From assembly GCF_010500895.1 (NCBI RefSeq), contig NZ_JAAAWO010000003.1, positions 124,001 through 188,000 of the forward strand: 64,000 nucleotides of DNA, in the 5' to 3' direction. The position numbers and the translations under genes are program-made. The notes beneath the pieces were generated by a model. It had not been told where the DNA came from and searched no databases. It was given only the letters and a program-made list of their open reading frames with translations. The first letter of the stretch is position 1. Each line of letters begins with the position of its first letter. This DNA comes from Alteromonas genovensis. Lineage in GTDB: Bacteria > Pseudomonadota > Gammaproteobacteria > Enterobacterales > Alteromonadaceae. Shown piece by piece: positions 17,634 to 26,606 of the stretch.

Positions 17634-17709
17634 TGGGGTATAGCCAAGTTGGTAAGGCAACGGGTTTTGATCCCGTCATTCGTAGGTTCGAGTCCTGCTA
17701 CCCCAGCCA
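17634..17709 (+). tRNA. tRNA-Gln (anticodon TTG)
   Basis: Acceptor stem TGGGGTA/TACCCCA, anticodon loop TTTTGAT, encoded CCA. It starts four bases after the preceding tRNA-Leu and is identical to the copy at 17820. Confidence 0.96.
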
Positions 17710-17732
17710 ACTTTGTAACAGCTAGTGTCTAT

Positions 17733-17817
17733 GCGGGAGTGGTGGAATTGGTAGACACGCTGGATTTAGGTTCCAGTGCTTCACGGCGTGAGAGTTCAAG
17801 TCTCTCCTTCCGCACCA
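17733..17817 (+). tRNA. tRNA-Leu (anticodon TAG), second copy
   Basis: Identical over all 85 bases to the tRNA-Leu at 17545, consistent with a tandem Leu-Gln cassette duplication. Confidence 0.96.
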
Positions 17818-17819
17818 TT

Positions 17820-17895
17820 TGGGGTATAGCCAAGTTGGTAAGGCAACGGGTTTTGATCCCGTCATTCGTAGGTTCGAGTCCTGCTACCCCAGCCA
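17820..17895 (+). tRNA. tRNA-Gln (anticodon TTG), second copy
   Basis: Same sequence as the gene at 17634. It starts two bases after the second tRNA-Leu. Confidence 0.96.
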
Positions 17896-17905
17896 AATTC
17901 TAGAG

Positions 17906-17929
17906 AGCCGCTCAAACGAGCGGCTTTTT
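17906..17929 (+). terminator. Hairpin with T run inside the tRNA cluster
   Basis: AGCCGCTC and GAGCGGCT pair around AAAC, followed by five T residues. It lies between tRNA-Gln 2 and tRNA-Met 2, so it either ends part of the transcription or acts as a processing site. No clear promoter is visible between it and the next tRNA. Confidence 0.85.
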
Positions 17930-17947
17930 AATGATTTGCAAAAGAAA

Positions 17948-18024
17948 GGCTAAGTAGCTCAGTTGGTTAGAGCACATCACTCATAATGATGGGGTCGCAA
18001 GTTCGAATCTCGCCTTAGCCACCA
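17948..18024 (+). tRNA. tRNA-Met (elongator, anticodon CAT), second copy
   Basis: 77 bases, matching the first tRNA-Met except for a compensated acceptor pair (GGCTAAG with CTTAGCC). CCA is encoded. Confidence 0.96.
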
Positions 18025-18040
18025 TCTTTTACCTGTCTAT

Positions 18041-18116
18041 TGGGATATAGCCAAGCTGGTAAGGCAACGGGTTTTGATCCCGTCATTCGCAGGTTCGAGT
18101 CCTGCTATCCCAGCCA
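18041..18116 (+). tRNA. tRNA-Gln (anticodon TTG), third copy in cluster
   Basis: Acceptor stem TGGGATA/TATCCCA, anticodon TTG, encoded CCA. It differs from the two upstream copies in the acceptor stem and the D and T arms. Last gene of the operon. Confidence 0.96.
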
Positions 18117-18123
18117 TATTGTG

Positions 18124-18149
18124 AAAAACCGCTTTCTTGAGCGGTTTTT
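18124..18149 (+). terminator. Terminator of the tRNA operon
   Basis: AAAAACCGCT and AGCGGTTTTT form a 10-bp stem around a 6-base loop ending in T residues, eight bases after the last tRNA. Confidence 0.92.
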
Positions 18150-18373
18150 TATTGCCTGAAATAAATGCTCCCTACTCTGCTTGCATATTTTTTCTTAAGT
18201 TATGCATAATTCATCACAATAACCGCCACTTTTATGGCTTTATTTGTGTTTAGGTCATGCTAGTATTACCGACTTCTTTGAATTAGACACTGTATTTACT
18301 CCAGCTTTTGTGAGCAGTTAAAAGCCATGTCTTTTCTAAAATACCTAAATAAAATAATAACGAAGGAAAGTGC

Positions 18374-19780
18374 GTGATAAACGAATTCGTTTCATTTGTG
18401 AATAATATTTTGTGGGGCGACGGCCAAGTTCTTATCGTTATGCTGTTAGTGTGCGGTATCTGGTTTACCGTAAAACTAGGCGGCGTGCAGTTACGGCATT
18501 TTGGCCACATGTTTGCGCTACTTAAAAACAGTAAAACGTCGAACGAAGAAGGGATAAGTTCCTTTCAGGCGCTATGTACCAGTTTATCGGCCCGCGTTGG
18601 CACAGGTAACCTTGCAGGTGTTGCCGTGGCTATCTCTCTTGGTGGGTCTGGCGCCATATTCTGGATGTGGATGATAGCGCTGCTAGGCATGGCCACCGGC
18701 TTTGCTGAAAGCGTACTCGGACAGCTATACAAAGTAAAAGACGAGAACGGCGAATTTCGCGGTGGACCGGCTTACTACATAAAACAAGGATTAAACAAAA
18801 CTTGGCTAGCCGTTGCCTTTTCTTTGTGCTTGTTTTTTGGCTACGGATTTGTATTTAGTGCGGTACAGGCAAACACTATTACAGACGCGCTTAACAACGC
18901 CTATGCGTTTAAAAGCGAATATGTAGGCATAGCCATTATTTTGCTTGCCGCGCTCATTGTTGTGGGCGGTTTGCGCGGTATAGCGCGATTTGCAGAGTTC
19001 GTTGTGCCGTTTATGGGAATTGGTTATGTGCTTGTTGCCCTTACCATCACCTTTATCAACATCACCGAATTACCCGCCATGCTGCTAGACATTATTAAGT
19101 CGGCCTTTGGTCTTCAAGAAGCAGGAGCTGGTGCGCTAGGGGCTGCAATTAAAAACGGAATACAGCGGGGGCTATACTCAAACGAGGCCGGCAGTGGCTC
19201 GGTACCTCACGCAGCGGCAAGTGCGGCGCCAAACCCTAATCACCCGGTGTCTCAGGGCTACATACAAATGCTGGGTGTATTTTTAGATACGATGATTTTA
19301 TGTACCTCTACCGCGTTCATCATTTTACTTGCTGGCGGTTCTAGTTCAGAACAAATGGAAGGCATACGGCTAACACAAGATGCAATGAGCAGCCATTTGG
19401 GCGAAGGTGGCACTGACTTTGTTGCTGCGGCAATAAGCTTGTTTGCTTTCACCTCGGTAGTCGCTAACTATGCCTACGGCGAGAGTAATCTGCACATGTT
19501 TAAACTAGATAACCGCGCAGGACGCGCAGCTTACACCATTGGTTATTTAGGCATGATTTACTGGGGTGCACAAGCAGCACTACCTCAAGTGTGGGCCATG
19601 GCCGATATGGCATTAGGCCTTATGACAGTTATCAACATTATTGCCATTGTTTGGATGACGCCTACCATTGTTTCTATCAGTAAAGATTACTTTAAAAAGA
19701 AAGACAGCGGAGAGACGGTGGAATACAAAGCCGGCGACTGCGAAATTCAAGGTAAGTCTGAAGACGGTATTTGGAAATAG
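18374..19780 (+). CDS. Sodium:alanine/glycine symporter (AGCS family)
   Basis: A 468-residue inner-membrane carrier with about ten or eleven hydrophobic helices. Family motifs are SLSARVGTGNLAGVAVAISLGG near 75-97, GGPAYYIKQGL, and the highly conserved GLYSNEAGSGSVPHAAA near 270. AGCS proteins couple sodium influx to uptake of alanine or glycine. The GTG at 18374 is chosen because AAGGA lies seven bases upstream. It is the first gene after the tRNA operon, with 225 bases between; I see AT-rich DNA there but no convincing promoter or riboswitch. A terminator follows. Confidence 0.94.
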   Translation: MINEFVSFVNNILWGDGQVLIVMLLVCGIWFTVKLGGVQLRHFGHMFALLKNSKTSNEEGISSFQALCTSLSARVGTGNLAGVAVAISLGGSGAIFWMWMIALLGMATGFAESVLGQLYKVKDENGEFRGGPAYYIKQGLNKTWLAVAFSLCLFFGYGFVFSAVQANTITDALNNAYAFKSEYVGIAIILLAALIVVGGLRGIARFAEFVVPFMGIGYVLVALTITFINITELPAMLLDIIKSAFGLQEAGAGALGAAIKNGIQRGLYSNEAGSGSVPHAAASAAPNPNHPVSQGYIQMLGVFLDTMILCTSTAFIILLAGGSSSEQMEGIRLTQDAMSSHLGEGGTDFVAAAISLFAFTSVVANYAYGESNLHMFKLDNRAGRAAYTIGYLGMIYWGAQAALPQVWAMADMALGLMTVINIIAIVWMTPTIVSISKDYFKKKDSGETVEYKAGDCEIQGKSEDGIWK

Positions 19781-19856
19781 TCAGACGCTCTCTTGGTTTG
19801 GCTAAGCTAACCTAAAGTTAGAACGGTCTTAAATAAGCCGTTAATGCGTATAATCG

Positions 19857-19893
19857 AAAAAGGGCCTATGTTTTTAAACATAAGCCTTTTTTT
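19857..19893 (+). terminator. Intrinsic terminator after AGCS symporter
   Basis: A long imperfect stem pairs AAAAAGGGCCTATGTTT with AAACATAAGCCTTTTTT and ends in T residues. Confidence 0.88.
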
Positions 19894-19991
19894 GTACGAG
19901 ATATTTATTGGTGTAGGTTTCTCACTACTTTAGTAGGCTCTGACTAACTCAATTGCCTTTAATTTCTAACTTCTAACTCAGAAACTACAAG

Positions 19992-20648
19992 CTATAGCGC
20001 CACAGGCAGATGCCCAGTCTTCACCCAAATCACGGTTTCTTCATCAACAAACGGATGATGCTGACTCATATGCGGGTTTCGCATCCAGGTACCTTTAGGG
20101 TACTCACCCGCTTCATCTTTAAACGTGCCCGACAGCACAAATATCTCTTCACCACCAAAGTGCCGATGGGGTTTAAACACCTCTTTGGCTGGCCATTTAA
20201 CCAGTGCAACATGCTCGTGTTCGAAGTTGTGCAGAGGCATAATCTGCAGGCCACCCTGCCCCTGTAGCCAGGGCGTATTATGTGTATCTACTCTAACTTC
20301 TTGAAGATCCCGCTGGTCGAACTGGTTTAATTTTACCAGTATTACACACCCTTCTTTACTAAACGGGCTATGCTTACTGCCTGGTGGATTACGTAAATAC
20401 GTACCCGCAGGATAATCGCCATTCTCATCAGAAAACACCCCCTCTAGAACGAAAACCTCCTCGCCATAGGGGTGGCCGTGTTCACTAAAACTCGCGCCAG
20501 CTTCATATCTGACCACACTGGTAGTGTGCCCCGACTCTTTTGCTTCTCGTTCTAGCGGTTTTCGCCAAACAGTACTCGATGGCGATGCTTGCCATGGCAT
20601 TGGCGTTGTATCAATCACCATCCGCTCATCAAAATTCATATTTAACAT
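19992..20648 (-). CDS. Double-cupin protein (ChrR-like cupin domains)
   Basis: A 218-residue protein with two cupin halves. The first (about 45-115) has EHGHPYGEEVFVLEG and PAGTYLRNPPGSKHSP. The second (about 140-212) has KPHRHFGGEEIFVLSG and PKGTWMRNPHMSQHHP. Both halves keep the His and Glu metal ligands. The domain type resembles the ChrR C-terminal cupin, but there is no zinc-binding anti-sigma domain. It is therefore more likely a stand-alone metal-binding or dioxygenase-like protein. The start ATG at 20648 follows GGGAAAAG. It is downstream of and in line with the flavin-reductase gene, suggesting a two-gene unit. The substrate is unknown. Confidence 0.85.
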   Translation of the reverse strand: MLNMNFDERMVIDTTPMPWQASPSSTVWRKPLEREAKESGHTTSVVRYEAGASFSEHGHPYGEEVFVLEGVFSDENGDYPAGTYLRNPPGSKHSPFSKEGCVILVKLNQFDQRDLQEVRVDTHNTPWLQGQGGLQIMPLHNFEHEHVALVKWPAKEVFKPHRHFGGEEIFVLSGTFKDEAGEYPKGTWMRNPHMSQHHPFVDEETVIWVKTGHLPVAL

Positions 20649-20710
20649 GCTACTTTTCCCAGCTAACGTTTTAATTTGCCGCTCATAGTTGGCACTGCTA
20701 CGTTACATAT

Positions 20711-21340
20711 TTATTTTGCGTCTGGTCGGCGCAATTCAAAGTAGTTACTTTCACTGATAGAGAAATAATCCCCCGCACCGCCGCCGCGCATCACGGGTTC
20801 ACCCTTCAGCGTTTTGTAAACGCCATCTTCAATCAGTGAGGTATCGATGTGTACACCAACCACTTCTCCCATAATAAACCAGCTGTTCACCAATTCGCCT
20901 TTTGCCGATTTTAATTGAGTAATATCAGTTACCTTACACTCCATCGACACTAGGCTTTCTTTCACTCGTGGAACCGCAATAACCTGACTGCTGGCGGTGC
21001 CTAACCCTGATGCTGAAAACTCGCTTTCCTCAGGAGATAGAGGCCTACTCGTTTCGTTCATGGCATCAACAAGATGCTTAGATACCAAGTTCCAACAAAA
21101 CTCTCCCGTCTCTCTAGCGTTATTAAGTGAATCTTTATCACCCACACTGGAAAAGCCGATAATAGGAGGCGTGTAATTCAATGCGTTAAAAAAGCTGTAG
21201 GGCGCTAAATTAAGAACGCCTTGAGTAGATTGCGTGGAAATCCAACCAATAGGTCGTGGCGCAATAATGGCATTAAACGGGTCGTGAGCTAAGCCATGCC
21301 CGTCTTTCGGCTGATAAAAATGTGTTGAAGACAAAACCAT
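20711..21340 (-). CDS. Flavin reductase-like FMN-binding split-barrel protein
   Basis: A 209-residue cytosolic protein of the flavin reductase/flavoprotein oxygenase family. Visible signatures are IAPRPIGWISTQS near 26-38, LAPYSFFNALNYTPPIIGFSS and the KDSLNNARETGEFCWNLV segment; these form the FMN-binding split barrel. Members of this subgroup act as flavin reductases or in aromatic-compound metabolism, but the substrate cannot be read from sequence. It is divergent from the thioesterase gene across 190 bases and precedes the double-cupin gene by 62 bases on the same strand. Confidence 0.86.
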   Translation of the reverse strand: MVLSSTHFYQPKDGHGLAHDPFNAIIAPRPIGWISTQSTQGVLNLAPYSFFNALNYTPPIIGFSSVGDKDSLNNARETGEFCWNLVSKHLVDAMNETSRPLSPEESEFSASGLGTASSQVIAVPRVKESLVSMECKVTDITQLKSAKGELVNSWFIMGEVVGVHIDTSLIEDGVYKTLKGEPVMRGGGAGDYFSISESNYFELRRPDAK

Positions 21341-21529
21341 TCCTTCACAAATATTGTTAGTTTATTTATTGTAAACACAGGGGCTTACCCTAAACAGAAA
21401 AATCGTGACCAGTAAATCGACCAAACTTCGCTAGCGTTATAAATACATTTGCTACCAGTGATAATACGCGCGTTTTACTTATCCGATCGTTTTGGTCGTT
21501 TGTTTCACTCACTGACAATAAGGTAGTAC

Positions 21530-22087
21530 ATGAATCCTCGCAATGTTGCATTTTCTCGAACTCGTTTAACCGAACTCATGGTGCCCTCCTACGCTAATTT
21601 TGGCGGCAAAGTGCATGGCGGTATTATTTTATCGCTGATGGATAAGGTGGCTTATGCATGCGCGAGTAAACACGCCGGAGCGTATTGCGTTACCGTTACC
21701 GTAGATGGCGTAGAGTTTTTACAACCCGTAGAAGTAGGTGATTTACTGCATCTAGATGCCACAGTGCATTTTGTTGGCAATACATCCCTTGTAGTAGGCA
21801 TTAAAGTAACTACTGAAAATATTAAAACGAACAACGTTAAACACACCAATAATAGCTTTTTCACTATGGTGGCAAAAGACGATAGCGGCTCACCAGTGCA
21901 AGTGCCAGAATTAGCACTTTCCAACCATAAAGAAATGCGCAATTTCGTTACTGCGATTAGACGCAGCAAAATACGTAAAGAAGCACAGATAAAACTTCAG
22001 CGTGATTATGACGCATTTATTCCTGAAGAAGATTTTGCTTTAGTTGACAAGCACCGAGGCAACATCACGTTTGACAAGAACAGTTGA
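21530..22087 (+). CDS. Hotdog-fold acyl-CoA thioesterase
   Basis: A 185-residue single-hotdog thioesterase. Residues 13-50 (LTELMVPSYANFGGKVHGGIILSLMDKVAYACASKHAG) match the core of YciA/BACH-type enzymes, with the conserved Asn-Phe and HGG-x5-MD segments. The VDGVEFLQPVEVGDLLHLDATV stretch follows. It hydrolyses acyl-CoA to acid and CoA in the cytosol; chain-length preference is unknown. The C-terminal 50 residues are charged and longer than in YciA. Its stop is followed at once by a 14-bp tandem repeat and then a terminator. Confidence 0.88.
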   Translation: MNPRNVAFSRTRLTELMVPSYANFGGKVHGGIILSLMDKVAYACASKHAGAYCVTVTVDGVEFLQPVEVGDLLHLDATVHFVGNTSLVVGIKVTTENIKTNNVKHTNNSFFTMVAKDDSGSPVQVPELALSNHKEMRNFVTAIRRSKIRKEAQIKLQRDYDAFIPEEDFALVDKHRGNITFDKNS

Positions 22088-22089
22088 TG

Positions 22090-22146
22090 TTAAAAGAGGA
22101 GTTCTTAAAAGAGTTGGCTTAAAGGAACTGGCTTAAAGGAGTTGGT
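22090..22146. repeat. Degenerate 14-bp tandem repeat, four units
   Basis: TTAAAAGAGGAGTTC, TTAAAAGAGTTGGC, TTAAAGGAACTGGC and TTAAAGGAGTTGGT follow one another, starting two bases after the thioesterase stop. A fifth decayed unit may follow. Confidence 0.82.
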
Positions 22147-22249
22147 TTCAAGAGAGCTAACCTTTAAAAACGTGTGATAAGAATGTGGCTAATGTAGAGC
22201 AGCAGTGAGCGTTAAACGTATAGCGTTAACAAACAATAATATAAAGAAA

Positions 22250-22284
22250 CCTCGCTGCACATTATAGAGCAGCGAGGCTTTTTT
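22250..22284 (+). terminator. Intrinsic terminator between thioesterase and TonB receptor
   Basis: CCTCGCTGC and GCAGCGAGG pair perfectly around a 10-base loop, followed by CTTTTTT on the plus strand. It may serve both convergent genes. Confidence 0.9.
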
Positions 22285-22316
22285 AAGGCAAAGTATCAGG
22301 CGGTGTTAGCCCAATG

Positions 22317-24887
22317 CTAGAAGCTATACGACACTTTACCGTAAACATAGCGCCCAGTGAAACCGTAAGGCGAGAAGCTTGAATACGGGAATATATTCGA
22401 GAACGTTGTAACTTCGTCTACAAGGTCTCGTGTTGCTTCTGGATAAACGTCAAAAATGTTGTTCGCGCCCACCGACACAGCGAGTTGGTCGGTAATAGCA
22501 ACGCGTAAATCAAGGTCGGTAATCCACTCAGACGGTATTATCTCGTTTCGTGCTTCAACCGATGACGGGTCTTCAACTTCACCGTAGCGAGTTGTGCGCA
22601 ATGTAGTTGAATAGATATCGTAAGACCAGGTAACGCCTAGGTTAACTTTGCTATCTGGGGCGCTTGTCTCAAATCGGCGTAACTCTACATCTGAGAATAA
22701 ATTGCCTTGATCAAAGCCTGCCCCCTGAAGCACTGCTGGTGCGTCCAAAATATCTGTGACTTCGTTGTCGTTAAAGTTAACGCCAGCGTTAAAATTAAAT
22801 GCACCAAAATCTGAGGTATTCAGCGTGTAGGTGGAAACAATGTCTACACCCTCGGTTCTGGAATTAATGGCGTTTAAGAAGAACCGTGCACGGGTTGCAC
22901 CAGTACCTTCAAGCAGGCCTTCAATTGCTTGGCCTGAAAGGTTGTTCGACAACACAATGCGATCATCAATATCAATGCGGTAGAAATCTACCGTTAAATT
23001 AAAGTCGGCAGTGGGTGAATAGGTAAAACCGGCACTGTAGTTATTTGACTCTTCTGCATCCAGGCCTGGGCTACCAAGGGCTTGTGCCACATCACTAGAA
23101 GGAGCGAATGTGCCTGTTTCAGTAGGCTCTCCGTCAACAAATGTGGTAGCCACTGAGGTAAAGTACTGCTGTTGTAATGACGGCGCTCGAAAACCGGTCG
23201 ATACCGATGCGCGAAGTGCAAAGGCGTCGCTTAGGGTGTATCTCTGCGATACCTTCCAATTAAATGTACTGCCAAAATCAGAGTAATCTTCAAAACGACC
23301 GGCAACAGCAACATTCCAGTTTTCTGTCACGTCAGCTTCTACATCTACATAAATGCTGTAGTTATTTCGGCTGTTGTCACCTGCTGATGCTGGCGTAAAG
23401 CCAGGAAACACCTGAGAGCCCGCTGCACCAAAAGGCCCATCAACTGGGTCGGTCACTGCACCACCTGGCCCAAATGTGCCTTGAATATACGAGTTTTCTT
23501 CCCCCGCGGTAATGTCATAGCTCTCGTAGCGATATTCCGCGCCCATAGCAAAATTCATTTCGCTGTAGAATACGCCAGTATCCACCAGTCGAGAAGCGTC
23601 GGCATTGAATATAGTGGTATTGTACTCCAGTGTGCCTGCGTTGAAGTCTGTCTGACTCGTGGCGCCTAACGAGGTGTTTAGGCTATTTACTACGCTGTAT
23701 TCCAATTCGTTGCTGCCGTGAGTTAGAGACAGGTCGTAATTCCATACATCACCATACCCTTTGATGCCGGTGATAAGTGACATGTCTGAGATATCCGTTT
23801 GGATAGACGGTAAGAAGCCATTGGGATAAATATCTACAATGTTTCGGCTGTCTTGAGCGCGACGATAAAAGCCACCACCCAAGGAGTCACGGCTACTTAG
23901 CCCAGCAGTAGCATAAAACTCAATGTCATCACTTAGACCCTTACCTGCGTTTATAAATAAGGCATAGTCTTCTACTTCGCCATTGCCATACACGTGGTTG
24001 TAGCGATTAACGGTAAACTCTCTTTCATCGATATTTCCGTTGGCATCTCGAGCATAGTTTTCTCTTTGGTCGAAATCGGCTCGATTTGCCTGCCCGCGCT
24101 CGCGATATTCTGCCGATACGTTAACAAATCCATCATCGCCCCATTCAAAACCAACGTTGCCGCGCAGGGTAAAAGTTTGACCGTCGGTTAGCTCTCTATC
24201 AGAGCCTGTATTAAATGCTAAGTCGCCTTGGGCATTAGTAGAGACACTGTCTAGGTTTGGCACGCCGTCCATTGTGGTTACGTTTGCACCATAGGTTGCT
24301 GAGATGTCACCGCCTTCACTCGCATCTTTTAGCACGATATTGATGACACCCGCTATGGCGTCTGAACCATATTGCGCCGCTGCACCGTCGCGTAATACTT
24401 CAATACGTTTAATAGCGTTTGCTGGAATGGCGTTCAAATCAACGGCTGAAGAGCCACGACCTACCGAGCCGTTTAAGTTTAACAGTGCAGAGGTATGGCG
24501 ACGTTTACCGTTTACTAATACCAATGTGTGATCGGGTGCTAGGCCACGAAGTTGAGCTGGACGCAGATGGTCAGTACCATCTGTAATAGAAGGCTGAGGA
24601 AAGTTAAAACTCGGCAGCAGCGAGTTCAAGATCATGTTGGTTTCGGTTAACCCGGTGGCCTCTATCGATGATGCATCAATAATATCAATAGGCACTGGTG
24701 AATCGTTAATAGTGCGCCCTACTCGGCGTGACCCCACAATCTGTATTTGTTCTACTTCTTGCTCGAAGCTGGCTTGCTCTGAGGCCTGTTGCTGTGCATG
24801 CAATGGAGAAGAAACGGCAAGCCCTGCCATCGCACTTGCAATGATCGATAGCTTGAAAACCGTAGCGCTATGTTTTGCCTGTTGCAT
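22317..24887 (-). CDS. TonB-dependent outer-membrane receptor
   Basis: An 856-residue receptor. It has a signal peptide (about 1-31, ending SSPLHA) and a likely TonB box in EQIQIVGSRR near 46-55. The plug domain (about 60-185) contains LRGLAPDHTLVLVNGKRRH and VLRDGAAAQYGSDAIAGVINIVLKD. A 22-strand barrel ends in the aromatic YGKVSYSF. This ligand class (GSDAIAGV, no obvious siderophore helper genes) often imports carbohydrates, nucleosides or other organics in Alteromonas, but the substrate is not evident. It is a single gene with no adjacent exbBD/tonB. About 640 bases upstream are free of other convincing genes, suggesting extensive regulation. Confidence 0.93.
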   Translation of the reverse strand: MQQAKHSATVFKLSIIASAMAGLAVSSPLHAQQQASEQASFEQEVEQIQIVGSRRVGRTINDSPVPIDIIDASSIEATGLTETNMILNSLLPSFNFPQPSITDGTDHLRPAQLRGLAPDHTLVLVNGKRRHTSALLNLNGSVGRGSSAVDLNAIPANAIKRIEVLRDGAAAQYGSDAIAGVINIVLKDASEGGDISATYGANVTTMDGVPNLDSVSTNAQGDLAFNTGSDRELTDGQTFTLRGNVGFEWGDDGFVNVSAEYRERGQANRADFDQRENYARDANGNIDEREFTVNRYNHVYGNGEVEDYALFINAGKGLSDDIEFYATAGLSSRDSLGGGFYRRAQDSRNIVDIYPNGFLPSIQTDISDMSLITGIKGYGDVWNYDLSLTHGSNELEYSVVNSLNTSLGATSQTDFNAGTLEYNTTIFNADASRLVDTGVFYSEMNFAMGAEYRYESYDITAGEENSYIQGTFGPGGAVTDPVDGPFGAAGSQVFPGFTPASAGDNSRNNYSIYVDVEADVTENWNVAVAGRFEDYSDFGSTFNWKVSQRYTLSDAFALRASVSTGFRAPSLQQQYFTSVATTFVDGEPTETGTFAPSSDVAQALGSPGLDAEESNNYSAGFTYSPTADFNLTVDFYRIDIDDRIVLSNNLSGQAIEGLLEGTGATRARFFLNAINSRTEGVDIVSTYTLNTSDFGAFNFNAGVNFNDNEVTDILDAPAVLQGAGFDQGNLFSDVELRRFETSAPDSKVNLGVTWSYDIYSTTLRTTRYGEVEDPSSVEARNEIIPSEWITDLDLRVAITDQLAVSVGANNIFDVYPEATRDLVDEVTTFSNIFPYSSFSPYGFTGRYVYGKVSYSF

Positions 24888-25471
24888 TGTGATATTCCTG
24901 AATTAAGTATGCGTTGATATTATGTACAGATATATGAACTTCAATATCACCTCAAAGATAGTAGGCAGAGTGACCTGTGCACCTACTATGCGGTGACATT
25001 ATCGAGACTAACGAATTTGAGGGTGTTCACTTTCCCTAAACGAAGACAAATTATATTTGTCGGAAAAAGCGCTGTAATTATTAGTATTGATACTGAGCTT
25101 TATATAAAGCCTAGGACACCAGCTTTAAATGTCAGATTTTTTATTAGAAGAATTTTTATAAACGACGTTCTGGATATAGCCGCGCCGCTGACACTGCGAA
25201 GTAAAACACAGAGGTGGAGAGACATTCAATACTAAAGTAGTAATAACATATGATAAAAATGAGGAAGTAATTTCAACGGTTTAGTCTTTGTGAACCACTT
25301 TTAGTCCTTGTTCATACAAAGATAATCATCATATAAAAAACCAATCTACTTGAGGCAATTTCAGATATAGAGTTATTTCTCGTACAACGTTTTGCGGTAA
25401 CAGAAAAGTAATACAACTGTCACGCTGTTGTCTTATGAGAAAGACACAGTGACCACATACTCAGTTGTTAA
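24888..25471. other. Long AT-rich intergenic region upstream of the TonB receptor
   Basis: About 580 bases with no supported gene. An 80-codon open frame at 24993-25235 has no ribosome site and no recognisable composition. The DNA is AT-rich, and the receptor promoter is expected in the part next to 24887. I cannot point to a specific operator. Confidence 0.5.
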
Positions 25472-25519
25472 GAGCTTAGAAGTTGACGAGCTCAGAAATT
25501 AAAGAAACTAGAAGTTAAA
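25472..25519. repeat. 16-bp tandem repeat, three units
   Basis: GAGCTTAGAAGTTGAC, GAGCTCAGAAATTAAA and GAAACTAGAAGTTAAA are contiguous and end 11 bases before a small ORF. The last unit supplies its purine-rich ribosome-site region. Confidence 0.78.
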
Positions 25520-25530
25520 GAGAATCTCAC

Positions 25531-25713
25531 ATGACCGAAACACAATCTTCAGTACATCTTTCGTGTTTTATTGAGGCCATTGCCCTTGTTAAACATGAAC
25601 AATGCGCAACACGCGACGAGCTTAAAGCGCTTTTAGAAAAAAAGGGTTATCTAGATGAGGTGACTTCCCAAACCGTTGAAGAAGTTGATCCTCAACTATT
25701 GGTTGTTTCCTAA
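25531..25713 (+). CDS. Small hypothetical protein, 60 residues
   Basis: An ATG-initiated ORF of 60 codons, preceded by AAAGAGAA at a usable distance and followed 40 bases later by a strong terminator. These two signals are the main support that it is real. The product (MTETQSSVHLSCFIEAIALV to QLLVVS) is soluble and acidic, with no signal peptide or membrane segment, and contains two cysteines. I do not recognise it. The upstream tandem repeat could have created or altered its ribosome site. Confidence 0.5.
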   Translation: MTETQSSVHLSCFIEAIALVKHEQCATRDELKALLEKKGYLDEVTSQTVEEVDPQLLVVS

Positions 25714-25752
25714 CGAACATTTTTTCCTAGTATCTTTGGTGATTCAGACATA

Positions 25753-25780
25753 AAAAACGGAAGCGAAAGCTTCCGTTTTT
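25753..25780. terminator. Bidirectional terminator
   Basis: AAAAACGGAAGC and GCTTCCGTTTTT form a 12-bp perfect stem with a GAAA tetraloop and T runs on both strands. It serves the small ORF on the plus strand and the AhpD-like gene on the minus strand. Confidence 0.94.
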
Positions 25781-25798
25781 CGTATTACAGCCTAGCTA

Positions 25799-26350
25799 TT
25801 ACTTAGGTGACCACTCAAACTTTTTGAATGGTTCGTCAACTGGCGTATCTGCAAGGTGATTGGTGTAATTACTCATTACCTTTTGCGCTAATATCAACAC
25901 AATTTCAAGCAACTGCTTGTGCTCGTAGCCTGCTTTGTAGAATGCGTCGAGCTGAGACTTCTCTGCATTTCCTCGACCTCGTGTTAGCGCAAGCACAGTT
26001 TCTTTAAGCGTATTTAGCTTGCTATCAGACAGCGTCTCACCGTTGCGAAGCTCTTCAATTAAATCGTCACGCACTTGCATGCTTTTTGCGATGCCGGTAT
26101 GAGCTGGCACACAATAATGACATGCGTGTTCAACATTTACCGTTTGCCATACAACGGTTAGCTCTTCTGCATTAAACGAGGTGTCTTGTGCGAGCTTGTG
26201 CAGCACTTGGTACCCTTCAAGTAGCGTTGGCGCTTCGGCCATCACTGCATGTAGGTTCGGTACCATGCCAAATGCTTTTTCTGAATTATCCAAAAGTGAT
26301 TTAGACGCTTCTGGCGCTGACTCTTTTGTATGTAGAGTAAAATCTGTCAT
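25799..26350 (-). CDS. Carboxymuconolactone decarboxylase/AhpD-like protein
   Basis: A 183-residue all-helical cytosolic protein of the CMD family. The redox-type motif EHACHYCVPAH places Glu74, Cys77, Cys80 and His84, the proton-relay and CxxC set of AhpD alkylhydroperoxidases, so it is more likely a peroxidase or reductase than a true decarboxylase. The SKLNTLKETVLALTRGRG segment is also typical. The start ATG at 26350 has AGGAG-like sequence upstream. It is divergent from a TetR-type gene. Paired palindromes lie in the shared 440-base interval, so repression by that regulator, probably in response to an electrophile or oxidant, is inferred. Confidence 0.88.
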   Translation of the reverse strand: MTDFTLHTKESAPEASKSLLDNSEKAFGMVPNLHAVMAEAPTLLEGYQVLHKLAQDTSFNAEELTVVWQTVNVEHACHYCVPAHTGIAKSMQVRDDLIEELRNGETLSDSKLNTLKETVLALTRGRGNAEKSQLDAFYKAGYEHKQLLEIVLILAQKVMSNYTNHLADTPVDEPFKKFEWSPK

Positions 26351-26606
26351 TTTGTTCTCCTAATGCTGTGAACGAATTGAAACATATAGACGACAACGGC
26401 AACGCTCTGCTTTTTACTATCGATGAAAAAGCGAAACGTGTAACTGACGCACGTTATTAAAAATCGCACTATCGTTTCAGTGGCATCAACCCCTGAAAGG
26501 CATATTTACCTAACTGATTTAATACCGAATTTACTTACGTTTAAACCTAGCTTACTAGGATTATCTAAAATATGGCTAGCAAGCAATATGGATAGACTAC
26601 ACATAT

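Noticed and set aside
17649..17903. 84-codon open frame on the plus strand across the tRNA cluster
   Set aside because: It lies entirely over tRNA genes and its repeated peptide simply reflects the duplicated tRNAs.
17434..18116. Regularly spaced near-identical repeats that look like a CRISPR or transposon array
   Set aside because: They are seven intact tRNA genes with full cloverleaves and encoded CCA ends. Repeat lengths and spacers do not fit CRISPR.
18150..18373. Glycine riboswitch upstream of the AGCS symporter
   Set aside because: AGCS genes often have one, but I could not find the paired glycine-aptamer core motifs in these 220 bases.
24993..25235. 80-codon open frame upstream of the TonB receptor
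   Set aside because: No ribosome site, no neighbouring support, unusual composition and no recognisable domain.
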